Origin: Candidatus Aramenus sulfurataquae
GTDB taxonomy: Archaea > Thermoproteota > Thermoprotei_A > Sulfolobales > Sulfolobaceae
NCBI GenBank assembly: GCA_000565255.1
Contig: ASRH01000001.1
Span: forward strand, 186,001 to 250,000
DNA length: 64,000 bases
Direction: 5' to 3'
Positions 48,031 to 56,493 of the stretch are shown here, piece by piece. The notes beneath the pieces are model-generated. The model did no database searches and was not told the DNA's origin. It saw nothing but the letters and a program-made list of their open reading frames with translations. Made by a program: the position numbers and the translations under genes. How positions within the stretch are numbered: position 1 is the stretch's first letter; each line of letters begins with the position of its first letter.

Positions 48031-48679
48031 TTAAACTCCTAAATTCCCTATATTTTAACGTCTTCCCCACGCCCAGCTCTACGGCCCTTTGCATCCTGTT
48101 CCTAAACAGCTTGACTACCTTGTCGGCCACGAAGAGTGGGTAGTTATAGCCCAACGCCTCTGGTATGGGATAGTTGCCACAAACGTAGAGGAGCGAGAGC
48201 ACTTCCTCGGAATTCTTGAAGTTTGTCTCTACCCTGAAGACCCAGCTAACCCTGTTGAGCTTGAAATAGCCTGTGGTCAGTTCCCCTTCCTTTTCCACCA
48301 GGAGCCAAGGGTACTCGTTAAACGTATCGTCAAGCTGTGCCCTTACCTTTGGGTCGAAGTCCTTCACTATCCCTATGGCGCGCTTAGGGACTGAGTACCC
48401 CTTCTCCGCGTCCATGGTCAGCTTCCTGTCCATGAGGACTACTTCAGCGTTAGAGGAATTAGCTAGCTCGTACTCAAGCCTCCGCATAGCTTCATCTCCT
48501 TGCCCCTCAACGAGATCGTCCTTAACGTCGTAAGAAGAGAACTTGAGTCTCTCCCCCTCCAGCGTAAAGTCTACCCTGGCCCCAACGACGTAGGAGAGGA
48601 CCCCCTCCCTCGTGTAAACCTCGTGGAGACTACCGTCCACGGCAGCTAGAGATAATTTAAAAGAGTGAACGGAGTTCAT
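47990..48679 (-). CDS. NurA-like nuclease (pair 2)
   Basis: A 229-residue protein with the NurA catalytic start [12 protein letters not shown] (Asp15), second acidic site [11 protein letters not shown] and the C-terminal motif [19 protein letters not shown] found in NurA dimers. It is shorter than the NurA at 9869. The frame continues upstream, but the ATG at 48679 leaves 7 bp to the divergent gene and puts the DGS motif near the N-terminus, where NurA has it. Coupled to the herA-like gene by overlap. Confidence 0.8.
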   Translation of the reverse strand: MNSVHSFKLSLAAVDGSLHEVYTREGVLSYVVGARVDFTLEGERLKFSSYDVKDDLVEGQGDEAMRRLEYELANSSNAEVVLMDRKLTMDAEKGYSVPKRAIGIVKDFDPKVRAQLDDTFNEYPWLLVEKEGELTTGYFKLNRVSWVFRVETNFKNSEEVLSLLYVCGNYPIPEALGYNYPLFVADKVVKLFRNRMQRAVELGVGKTLKYREFRSLIEQHRAKNSGWRF

Positions 48680-48686
48680 ATTCAAT

Positions 48687-49631
48687 TTGATAAAATTGGA
48701 AACCCCCATATCTCTGATTACTAATGTTCTCCTGCCGAATATAAGGGCTTTGGAGGCGAAGAGGCTAAGAACCATGAACATAAGCCAGACTAAGATAGCC
48801 TCCCTCCTAGGAGTCACTCAACCTGCAGTAAAGCAGTACTTAGACGTGAAGGAGGAGATATACTCGGAAAAGCTCAGGGAACTTGGCCTCAGCGACAAGG
48901 AAATCCAGGAGTTCCTAGACGAGCTTACCGAAATACTGCTAAAGAACAACGTCAAGGACACCATGTACTTTATGACCATGCAGGGCTTGAAGATGCTGAG
49001 CGAGCTTAAGTTCTGTAATTACCATAGGCGCGTCAACCCAACAATACCCCTGGACTGCAACATATGCGAGTCGTTTTACAGGGAGGACGAAGAGGAGGAG
49101 ATCTCATTAGCTATATCCATGTTGCAGAACGAAACAATTGGGCTTCTAATTCCAGAGGTACTTAGTAACATAGCTTTCTCCAAGAGGAACCCCCATGACG
49201 TGGCTGACGTGATAGCTGTACCCGGCAGGATAGCAAAGGTCAGGGGGTTACCTACTCCAGTATCTAAGCCGATGTGGGGAGGGAGTAGGCACTTGGCAAT
49301 CATACTCATTCACGTGAACAAGAGGTTCCCCAAGGTTAGGTCAGTCATGAATATAAAGTTCGATAAAAATGTGTTAGAGGCCATAAAGAGCGTAGGGCTG
49401 ACATACGTCGAAGTGGGACCAAGAGACTACGCTAGCGACGAGGAGATAGCTGAGGAAATAGCAAAAACCTACAACGGAGAAGACGCCGTTATACACTTGG
49501 GAGGTAAGGGAATCGAGCCGATAACCTACGTCTTTGGCTCAGGCCCATTAGAGGTAGCGAGAAAGGTAATAAACGTTTCCAGAAGGTATAGGGAGATATT
49601 AGAAGGGGAGGTTCAGCCAAAGAACACGTGA
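48687..49631 (+). CDS. ThiN-domain transcription regulator (ThiR-like)
   Basis: A 314-residue protein with an N-terminal helix-turn-helix (MNISQTKIASLLGVTQPAVK), a CxxH/CxxC-like cluster (CNYHRR ... DCNICESFY) and a C-terminal ThiN domain from about residue 150 (WGGSRHLAIILIHV, EPITYVFGSGPLEVARK). Archaeal HTH-ThiN proteins repress thiamine genes in response to thiamine phosphate. TTG start, 7 bp from the divergent NurA start. No thiamine genes lie here. Confidence 0.82.
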   Translation: MIKLETPISLITNVLLPNIRALEAKRLRTMNISQTKIASLLGVTQPAVKQYLDVKEEIYSEKLRELGLSDKEIQEFLDELTEILLKNNVKDTMYFMTMQGLKMLSELKFCNYHRRVNPTIPLDCNICESFYREDEEEEISLAISMLQNETIGLLIPEVLSNIAFSKRNPHDVADVIAVPGRIAKVRGLPTPVSKPMWGGSRHLAIILIHVNKRFPKVRSVMNIKFDKNVLEAIKSVGLTYVEVGPRDYASDEEIAEEIAKTYNGEDAVIHLGGKGIEPITYVFGSGPLEVARKVINVSRRYREILEGEVQPKNT

Positions 49632-49636
49632 GCTAT

Positions 49637-52111
49637 TTAGCTGGATAAAAGCCTCCTAACCCTAGGCCACCAGTTGTACTTCTTGAGCACTGCCATGATT
49701 GCCGGTACAAAGATGGGTCTCACCACGAACGTGTCGAAGAGCACTGAGAAGCCCACGGCAAAGCCTATCTCCTGCAGGAACTTCATGTTAGTGAACACGA
49801 GGGAGAAGAAGGCACCCGAGAGTATAAGGCCCGCTGCAGTTACCACTAAGCCAGTGTTCTTTACCCCCGAGACTATCCTTTCCTCTTCCTCTCCCCTTTC
49901 CTCCACTATCCTCAAGATAATGAACATGTCGTAGTCTATTCCAAGGCTAAAGAGCAGGGCGAACACTATTAAGGGCGACAGCCAATAGGGACTATGGAAC
50001 ACCGCATCCATTACGGCCACCCCTACTAGGGAGCTGACCAGGAGGGTCAAGCTTAGCCTTATTGGGACTATCGCAGAGCCTAGTACCAGGAAGAGGTACA
50101 AGGTTATGAGACCTATTGTGAGAGGCAAGACCTCGGAGTAGTAAATGGAGACGGTGTTGTCTACTATGTCTATCCTTTGGGCGTTGCTTCCCCCCACCAT
50201 GTAGCCTTGGTTTATGAGCTCCCTTGTCAAGTTTATTGCCCCTTGGCTAAACACTGGGTAAGGTATGTAAACCTCAACTAGAGTGTAGTTATGACTGTAG
50301 AAGCCCTCCACGTATTCGCTCTTGTTAAGGACTTTCTTGCCTATAGAGAAGGGACTGTAGACTAGTCCTCCCTCGGAGATTACCTTCTTGGCCAGAGCTA
50401 CGACCTCTCCGTAGGTAGAGTTAGGATTCCCCTTTATTATCACATAGTCAACGCTGTAGTTGAAGAGCGACCCCAGTTGTCCTAGACCCCTAACTGAAGA
50501 CGAGTAGCTTGGGACGATCTCGTTCACGTCCACGTTGCTGGGATGAGTAGCGAAGATAAAGTAAGAGAACAGGGCTAAGGCTAGCATCGCTGATACAACT
50601 ACCGCCTTCTTGGATATGGCGTGCCTAGCCGCGCTCTCCAAGTACTTTTGCCTAGTATCAGTGGGGTTGGGCACCTCCCTCCTAGGGAAGCCCAACACCC
50701 TCTGGGGGATTACCATCAACGCGGTATAGTTGAACATGACTGCGGGAACTATGGAGGACACTGACGCTACTATTAACGCCTCCCCTATGTTCCTTAATAG
50801 AGGGGATGATGAGATTACAAAGGAGGCAAAGCCTATTGTTATGCTTATCCCGCTAAAGATCGCACCTCTACCCGCTGTCCTAAACGCGGTCTTCAGCGGG
50901 TCTTTCGCTCCTTTCCTTATCTCCTCAAAGTAACGGTAGACGAAGAGGATGGAGTAGTCAACGGTTATTCCAAATACAATGGGAGGGATTACCAGCCCAG
51001 AGATGTAGTAAACTTGGTAGCCGAAGAGCGTCATGATGTGCAGAATTCCGTAAGCTAAAACCACCCCGATTACTGCAGAAGTGATGAGCAATAGTATGGG
51101 CACTAGGGAGCGCAACAAGGCTATGAGGAGAGCCCCCACCAGCAGAACTGTCACTACGTCTATAATCTCCAAGTTACCTTGAGTGTAATAGGCAGACTGG
51201 GCGTAGATGGCCAAGTGGCCAGTTACAGACCCGTTAACGTGCTGTATGAACTCCTCTACTGAAGTCAAGCTCTCGTTTTTCGGAACCTCAACTATGAAGA
51301 GCCACTGGTTGCCCCTGTGGAAGTTGGATATCGAAATTGGCGGAGGGGGTAACTCCTTCTCTACCTCGCTTACCGCAAACTGCTCCGGGTCTATTAACGC
51401 CTCGTTTGGGACGAGCTTACCAGTGAGCAGGTAGACTAGGTAAGAGTAGTTGTTGAAGGACGATAACGCATTGTAAGCATGGGAAAAATTACTATAGTTA
51501 CTAAAGGAGAAGAGCAATAGGTATGGGTCCTTGAACACGAAGAGCCCAGCTTTCCTAGAAGCGTTGAGCTGTGAGTATCCCTCATCCAGTAACCTTTGGT
51601 ATACCAGGCTGAAGGTTTGTGCATCTGCGGAATTAGAGTGGAAACTCCCTGTAGGTATGCCGTAGGTAACGTTGAGCTGATACTCGAAGTAAGTGAAGTT
51701 GTCTAGGAGGAGCTGTCTCTCCCCGCTCAAGTTCAAGTAAAGTTGATGAAGAGGCTCCAGAGACGAGGTGATGTTCTCTACTTCATGGGAGACATCTTTT
51801 AGATAGGTCTTGTTTGCCTGTTCCACGTACTCGTAAGGCGTTATTAGAACGTAGTTCTGGAGGTACTTCAAGTTTGACTTAATCTCTTCGTAGCTCTGGT
51901 TGTACGTTCCGTTTACTATTACGTAGATGCTTGAGTTTTCCCCTAGCTTAAAGTACTGTGAGACGATGTAGTCTACCACGACGCTCTGGTACTCCTTTCC
52001 TAGAAATGGTGAGTCGCTGTACACGAAGTCCTTCTGTATGTTAAGCGCGAAAGGGACTAGGACAACTAGAAGGACTATCCAAGGGACGAGTAAAAGTGGT
52101 TTGGAGCTCAC
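49637..52111 (-). CDS. MMPL/RND-family exporter
   Basis: An 824-residue protein of the MMPL type: two halves, each with one helix, a large extracytoplasmic domain rich in Asn-X-Ser/Thr sites and a five-helix bundle. The proton-relay aspartates are in FGITVDYSILFVYRYFEE and FSLGIDYDMFIILRIVEE. Relatives export lipids or small hydrophobic molecules. GTG start. It ends 5 bp after the convergent ThiN gene. Confidence 0.9.
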   Translation of the reverse strand: MSSKPLLLVPWIVLLVVLVPFALNIQKDFVYSDSPFLGKEYQSVVVDYIVSQYFKLGENSSIYVIVNGTYNQSYEEIKSNLKYLQNYVLITPYEYVEQANKTYLKDVSHEVENITSSLEPLHQLYLNLSGERQLLLDNFTYFEYQLNVTYGIPTGSFHSNSADAQTFSLVYQRLLDEGYSQLNASRKAGLFVFKDPYLLLFSFSNYSNFSHAYNALSSFNNYSYLVYLLTGKLVPNEALIDPEQFAVSEVEKELPPPPISISNFHRGNQWLFIVEVPKNESLTSVEEFIQHVNGSVTGHLAIYAQSAYYTQGNLEIIDVVTVLLVGALLIALLRSLVPILLLITSAVIGVVLAYGILHIMTLFGYQVYYISGLVIPPIVFGITVDYSILFVYRYFEEIRKGAKDPLKTAFRTAGRGAIFSGISITIGFASFVISSSPLLRNIGEALIVASVSSIVPAVMFNYTALMVIPQRVLGFPRREVPNPTDTRQKYLESAARHAISKKAVVVSAMLALALFSYFIFATHPSNVDVNEIVPSYSSSVRGLGQLGSLFNYSVDYVIIKGNPNSTYGEVVALAKKVISEGGLVYSPFSIGKKVLNKSEYVEGFYSHNYTLVEVYIPYPVFSQGAINLTRELINQGYMVGGSNAQRIDIVDNTVSIYYSEVLPLTIGLITLYLFLVLGSAIVPIRLSLTLLVSSLVGVAVMDAVFHSPYWLSPLIVFALLFSLGIDYDMFIILRIVEERGEEEERIVSGVKNTGLVVTAAGLILSGAFFSLVFTNMKFLQEIGFAVGFSVLFDTFVVRPIFVPAIMAVLKKYNWWPRVRRLLSS

Positions 52112-52203
52112 GAGTATAATTGATAATAGCTTTGCTAAAATCGTTTGGGAAATACCAATTTTACGACTGGAACCTATTTATCTCATGAAGGAGGAAATTA
52201 CTT

Positions 52204-52362
52204 ATGTCGTCTCTAAAAGATGCCCTTAAACTACTTGAGGAAGTGGAGAAGATCGTAAGCTCCACCAAACCTACGGCGGAGGACAAGAGGGTAATTAACG
52301 AGATCATTGCTAAAAACATGAAAATAGAGGCAGAGATATACTCCATGTACTTGAAAATGTAA
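52204..52362 (+). CDS. 52-residue helical mini-protein
   Basis: A short gene with strong translation signals: AAGGAGG at 52188-52194 stands nine bases before the ATG, and CCTATTTAT near 52173 is a TATA candidate. The product is amphipathic and helical (LKLLEEVEKIVSS and INEIIAKNMKIEAEIYSMYL), probably forming a small coiled-coil or helical pair. No family recognised. It precedes the 205-codon gene by 60 bp. Confidence 0.65.
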   Translation: MSSLKDALKLLEEVEKIVSSTKPTAEDKRVINEIIAKNMKIEAEIYSMYLKM

Positions 52363-52388
52363 AGTCTTTTTCTTCATTATAGAAAATG

Positions 52389-52397
52389 CTTATAAAC
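52389..52397 (+). promoter_or_regulatory. TATA box of the 205-codon gene
   Basis: CTTATAAAC is centred 30 bp before the ATG at 52423, in the gap after the mini-protein gene. Confidence 0.45.
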
Positions 52398-52422
52398 GTC
52401 TGTTTGAAACTTTTCTTTTAGA

Positions 52423-53040
52423 ATGTTTGAGATATTCGTAGATATGATAGTCAACTCAGAAGAAAAGGTAATAACTGACGATGGACACCTAGTTGTGTTC
52501 TCCAAGGGTATGGCCGAGGAACTGAGGAACTTGGGAATAGGGAGCAGGGCTTTCGCAAACTGGGTCGCTGCACACTTCGAGGAGAAGGTCACTAGCTACT
52601 CAGTGTATTATAAGAGGTTGAACGTTCCGGAGGGACCAGAGGTGTTCTCTAGGGTGTTCGAATTTTGGGTCGACTTCCCCAATTATCAAACTAGGCTCTT
52701 CGCGGTCATAAGCAACTTCAAGGACGTCAGCAAGGTGACCCTAATAGACTCGAAATTGATAAACGTGGAGGTGGAGAACGTCATGAACGACGTCCATAAG
52801 TATAAGGACGCTCTGATAACTATGCCATTCCTCTACAAGTTCCTGGTTTTCGAGGCATTCAACGCCTTTAGAAAGATGAAGGAACTGAGGTTTGAGGGGT
52901 TGGTTAGAGCAAAGCAGAGTGACTACCTGCTTGCGGTCAACAAAGACCTTAACGCGGTCATATGGAAAGTGGACTCCACCAGCTTGAAGTACGTGAACGA
53001 CTTTGAGAACGAAAACTTGGGCGTGGGTAGTATTTTATAG
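52423..53040 (+). CDS. Uncharacterised 205-residue protein
   Basis: A soluble mixed alpha/beta protein without cysteine, signal peptide or membrane helix. No family recognised. It has a good TATA box. The following M50 gene starts 28 bp later, so it may head the membrane-protease operon. Confidence 0.7.
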   Translation: MFEIFVDMIVNSEEKVITDDGHLVVFSKGMAEELRNLGIGSRAFANWVAAHFEEKVTSYSVYYKRLNVPEGPEVFSRVFEFWVDFPNYQTRLFAVISNFKDVSKVTLIDSKLINVEVENVMNDVHKYKDALITMPFLYKFLVFEAFNAFRKMKELRFEGLVRAKQSDYLLAVNKDLNAVIWKVDSTSLKYVNDFENENLGVGSIL

Positions 53041-53068
53041 CTGAGAATCCATACATTTATGACCAATT

Positions 53069-53683
53069 TTGGCTACTTTGGACGAGTTAGAGTGGAGGTT
53101 TAGGAACCTAAGTGAGCCGACATCCTTCCTGCTGGCTATATTTTCGATATCTGTGAAAGCAATACCGCTATATTTCACCATCTCACGACAGCTAGTTCCG
53201 TTTGTCATACCTGTAGTAATAACTGCGGCAGTTATCGCAGTGATCCCACATGAGCTGGCGCACAGACAAATGGCTAGAAGATACGGTTGCTTTTCCAGGT
53301 TTACCGTTAGCTTCACCGGGTTTCTGGCCACCACCGTAATCAACATATTACCCCTCTTTGGGTTGGTCTTCTTCTCGGGGTACACGTTACTTTCGTGTAG
53401 GTTTTTCTCTACAAATAGAGAGATAGAGGGTAAGTCCGCTGCTGTAGGCCCTGCGACTAACTTGGTTATCTCCATTATCACGTACATACTAGCTTTGGCT
53501 ACCTCTGGCCTAGCGTATTTCTTTCTATCCTATATATCGGCATTCAACGCCGTAGTGGCCTTCTTCAACTTGTTACCCTTCTGGATACTGGACGGGCTTA
53601 AGGTGTTTAGGTGGAACGTAAGTGTCTGGATAGCAATGATTATAGTGGCTGTGGCTATGATGTTCCTCACTGGTCAGATATGA
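53069..53683 (+). CDS. M50 (site-2-protease-like) membrane metalloprotease
   Basis: A 204-residue protein with about five to six membrane helices. HELAH at residues 61-65 is the zinc motif, and NLLPFWILDGLKVF near the C-terminus supplies the aspartate ligand as in the NPxPxxxLDG motif of S2P. It should cleave membrane proteins inside the bilayer. TTG start at 53069. The stop overlaps the rhomboid start (ATGA), which couples two different intramembrane proteases. Confidence 0.88.
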   Translation: MATLDELEWRFRNLSEPTSFLLAIFSISVKAIPLYFTISRQLVPFVIPVVITAAVIAVIPHELAHRQMARRYGCFSRFTVSFTGFLATTVINILPLFGLVFFSGYTLLSCRFFSTNREIEGKSAAVGPATNLVISIITYILALATSGLAYFFLSYISAFNAVVAFFNLLPFWILDGLKVFRWNVSVWIAMIIVAVAMMFLTGQI

Positions 53684-54228
53684 AAACTACGATAGTCCTG
53701 ATGATAACTGTCCTCCTGGGCTTTTTAGTAGGAGAGTTCCTCTACCTCACTGGGAACCCTACCTTCTACTACCTAATACAAGTAAACTACTTGGTACTCA
53801 GAGGGGATTACCTCAGCTTGCTTACCTCAATATTCGTGACAAACAGCTTCCCGGACTTCTTCTTCAACTTCTTCTCGTTAGGCGTTATCTACTACTTGTT
53901 TGGATCGAGGGCAGGGAAGTTCGAGTACTTAGTGTTCCTACTCTCTGGGCTAGTAGGGAACGTCTTTACCCTTTTCTTCTTCCCTCCTTTCACTGCAAGT
54001 GAGGGAGCTTCTGGGGGGATATTCGGCGTCTTTGCCTTTTACGTGATAGAAGACATGGTAGAGATGCACAGGGTCGACTACAACGGCTTAGGCATTCTGG
54101 TTTTCGTATTTATCTTGAGCGACGTCATACCCCACGTCAATTTCGTCGCCCATCTGGGTGGAATTTTCACAGGGGTACTACTGGCTTTAGCGACCCCTCA
54201 TCTTTTAAAGAGAGGCGGAAAAGCTTAG
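53680..54228 (+). CDS. Rhomboid-family intramembrane serine protease
   Basis: A 182-residue protein with six membrane helices. The dyad is Ser111 in GASGGIFG and His158 in FVAHLGG, the rhomboid catalytic pair. ATG at 53680 overlaps the M50 stop; the frame extends upstream without better start. It is followed 5 bp later by a small membrane protein gene. Confidence 0.9.
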   Translation: MKTTIVLMITVLLGFLVGEFLYLTGNPTFYYLIQVNYLVLRGDYLSLLTSIFVTNSFPDFFFNFFSLGVIYYLFGSRAGKFEYLVFLLSGLVGNVFTLFFFPPFTASEGASGGIFGVFAFYVIEDMVEMHRVDYNGLGILVFVFILSDVIPHVNFVAHLGGIFTGVLLALATPHLLKRGGKA

Positions 54229-54233
54229 ACCTC

Positions 54234-54395
54234 ATGAACTTAATAGAAGAGGCTTTACTAATCATAGGCTTAGCGATGATGCCCTATGGACTTTACGAGA
54301 TAGTCAGGGGAGAAGGAGACAGGCAAGTGAAAGTGCTCCTCATAGGCACCTCGTTAGCGTTATTTATTATTGAGTTCATCCTAGCTTATAGATGA
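54234..54395 (+). CDS. 53-residue two-helix membrane mini-protein
   Basis: The frame MNLIEEALLIIGLAMMPYGL, a charged turn EIVRGEGDRQVK and VLLIGTSLALFIIEFIL gives two membrane helices. It begins 5 bp after the rhomboid stop and its stop overlaps the next ATG (ATGA), so it is tightly embedded in the operon. Not similar to a family I know. It could be a protease cofactor or substrate. Confidence 0.72.
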   Translation: MNLIEEALLIIGLAMMPYGLYEIVRGEGDRQVKVLLIGTSLALFIIEFILAYR

Positions 54396-54964
54396 TAATC
54401 CTAGTCTCTGGCACTCCAGGGGTAGGCAAGACAACTGTGGCCATGGAAATAGCGAAGAGGTACAACTTGAGCTATTTTTCGGTTTCCCAGTTTATTATAG
54501 AAAACAAACTCTACGTTAGCTACGACGAGGAAAGACAGACGTACAACATAGACGACAGCGTAATAGAGAAGGTCAACATGGAAGTGGAACGCCTACGCAA
54601 CGTTGTCGTAGAAACTATATACCCTTCGCTCTTGGACAGAGCGGACAAGGTAATTGTTCTAAGGAAGAACCCACTAAAGCTATACGAAGAGCTCAAGAGG
54701 AGGAAATGGAACGACCTAAAGGTAGCGGAGAACGTGGAGGCGGAGATCTTAGGGGTGGTAAGCCAGGAGGCTAAGGACTGGTTCCAAAGCGTCTGTGAGA
54801 TCGACGTAAGCGAGAAGACGATAGATGAGGTAATTTCCATGGTTGAGAAAGGCGAGTGCGACAAGGACGTAGACTGGCTTTCGTCCCCTGAGGTCGAAGA
54901 TCTCCTGCTCAAATTAGATAAAATTATTACCTCTCACGATAACGTATATCATAATGAGCAGTAA
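54392..54964 (+). CDS. AK6/Fap7-type adenylate kinase
   Basis: A 190-residue P-loop kinase with VSGTPGVGKTTVAMEIA, a short NMP-binding part and VVETIYPSLL in place of the HC-box seen in Fap7 relatives. Fap7 is an ATPase in small-subunit ribosome maturation that binds uS11; the archaeal protein shares this. LRKNPLKLYEELKRRKW is the lid. It overlaps neighbours on both sides by 4 and 11 bp. Confidence 0.85.
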   Translation: MIILVSGTPGVGKTTVAMEIAKRYNLSYFSVSQFIIENKLYVSYDEERQTYNIDDSVIEKVNMEVERLRNVVVETIYPSLLDRADKVIVLRKNPLKLYEELKRRKWNDLKVAENVEAEILGVVSQEAKDWFQSVCEIDVSEKTIDEVISMVEKGECDKDVDWLSSPEVEDLLLKLDKIITSHDNVYHNEQ

Positions 54965-55847
54965 TCCGTTTAGGATCCAGTCCCCACAGCAACCACAAAG
55001 GCAACCAAGGGACCTTAGGAAGGCACAGCCGCAAGTCGCAGCCGCCGACATGAAGATACAGATGAGAATGAAAAACGTGAAGTACAAGATAATTGTGCTC
55101 AGCGGAAAAGGAGGCGTTGGCAAGTCCTTCGTCTCATCGAATCTGGCTATGGCTTTGGCTGCTTCTGGAAAAACCGTAGGTATAGTAGACGTGGATTTCC
55201 ACGGGCCCTCTGTCCCCAAAATGTTAGGAGTAAGGGGGCAAATGCTCACCGCAGACGACAAGGGAATAAACCCCGTGCAGGGGCCCTTCGGAATAAAGGT
55301 AGTCTCAATAGACTTCCTCCTCCCAAGGGACGACACCCCAGTGGTATGGAGGGGTTCGATAAAGCACACCGCAATAAAGCAGTTCTTAGGCGACGTAAAC
55401 TGGGGTACGTTAGACTACCTAGTGGTGGATATGCCTCCTGGCACAGGAGACGAGGCGTTATCTGTGGCTCAACTACTCCCGGACATAACAGGAGCTGTCA
55501 TAGTCACAATACCCTCTGAGGTGTCTACCCTCGCCGTTAAGAAGTCGATCAATTTTGTAAAGACAGTAAGCACCAGGATACTTGGAATAGTAGAGAACAT
55601 GAGCTACTTCGTATGTCCATCTGACGGAAAGCCGTACTACATCTTTGGAGAGAACAAGGGAAAGAAGATGGCGGAGGAAATGGGAGTTCCCCTCTTAGGA
55701 CAAGTGCCATTAGATCCGAGGATAGCTGAGGCAAACGACGCGGGGGAGCCGTTCTTCCTGAAGTACGTAGACTCTCCTACCTCCAAGGAGTTCCTTAACA
55801 TAGCTGACAGGGTAATCAACATAGTAGAAAAAGGCACTACCTCTTAA
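54954..55847 (+). CDS. Mrp/NBP35-type Fe-S cluster carrier ATPase
   Basis: A 297-residue P-loop ATPase: GKGGVGKSFVSSNLA (deviant Walker A), VDVDFHGPSVPKMLG and DMPPGTGDEAL. The usual CPxC that bridges a cluster between subunits is reduced to a single cysteine in ENMSYFVCPSDGKP. The N-terminus has a Gln/Pro/Arg-rich tail. It would deliver Fe-S clusters, if one cysteine per subunit suffices. Overlaps the convergent winged-helix gene by 11 bp. Confidence 0.9.
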   Translation: MSSNPFRIQSPQQPQRQPRDLRKAQPQVAAADMKIQMRMKNVKYKIIVLSGKGGVGKSFVSSNLAMALAASGKTVGIVDVDFHGPSVPKMLGVRGQMLTADDKGINPVQGPFGIKVVSIDFLLPRDDTPVVWRGSIKHTAIKQFLGDVNWGTLDYLVVDMPPGTGDEALSVAQLLPDITGAVIVTIPSEVSTLAVKKSINFVKTVSTRILGIVENMSYFVCPSDGKPYYIFGENKGKKMAEEMGVPLLGQVPLDPRIAEANDAGEPFFLKYVDSPTSKEFLNIADRVINIVEKGTTS

Positions 55848-56046
55848 CGCGGAAGTAAAACTTTTTGGTCTCGTAGACTGGATACTTCTCCACTATACCC
55901 TCTCTTACCATTTGAGCCAAGGTCTCCCTGAATTCAACTGCGTTAAAGTTAATGTCCTTTTTGAGGAGCTCCCTCATGATCTCCGTAGAGGTTCTGTCCC
56001 CTGTCTTGAGCACCTCAATGATTTTTTCCTTCAGCTCTTGGTTCAT
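55837..56046 (-). CDS. Small winged-helix protein
   Basis: A 69-residue winged helix (LKTGDRTSTEIMRELLKK, FRETLAQMVREGIVEKYPVYETKKFYF). ATG at 56046 is favoured over TTG at 56070 because an AT-rich TATA region lies 25-35 bp upstream. Targets unknown. Confidence 0.7.
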   Translation of the reverse strand: MNQELKEKIIEVLKTGDRTSTEIMRELLKKDINFNAVEFRETLAQMVREGIVEKYPVYETKKFYFRVKR

Positions 56047-56145
56047 CGGTATTATTTCCCGATACACCAATAAAAAATTAAGGTTACGCTTATGGAAATA
56101 ACTTTAAAAACAATAAAAACTAAAATCTTTATGGTGAAAAGTTAA

Positions 56146-56493
56146 ATGAGTATTGAAATTACTGAAAAAAGCGTCATATTAAAGAGATTCTTGATGGTGG
56201 GATACGGTCTTTCTGAGGCAGACGTAGAGGCATTCATGAAAATAGTAAAGAGCAACGAAGGAAAAGACGTGGACTTCATTTCCTCCGAGCTGGGGATAAG
56301 CAAGAGCAGGGCGAGCTTGATCTTAAAACGCCTCTCCGACGCTGGTCTCGTGGAGAAACAGAAGAGCTCCGGCTCTAAGGGCGGAAGGCCAAAGTACATA
56401 TACTACATAAACAAGGACGAAGTGATCTCCAAGATGATCAGCAGAGCAAAGGAGCTCTGCAAGGACCTCGAAAACATAATCCGCTCACTATAA
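56146..56493 (+). CDS. TrmB/Lrs14-like winged-helix regulator
   Basis: A 115-residue protein: LMVGYGLSEADVEAFMKIV, then the HTH FISSELGISKSRASLILKRL and wing KGGRPKYIYYI, with a C-terminal dimerisation helix. Such single-domain TrmB/Lrs14-type regulators are common in Sulfolobales. It overlaps the convergent LysE gene by 6 bp. Confidence 0.78.
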   Translation: MSIEITEKSVILKRFLMVGYGLSEADVEAFMKIVKSNEGKDVDFISSELGISKSRASLILKRLSDAGLVEKQKSSGSKGGRPKYIYYINKDEVISKMISRAKELCKDLENIIRSL

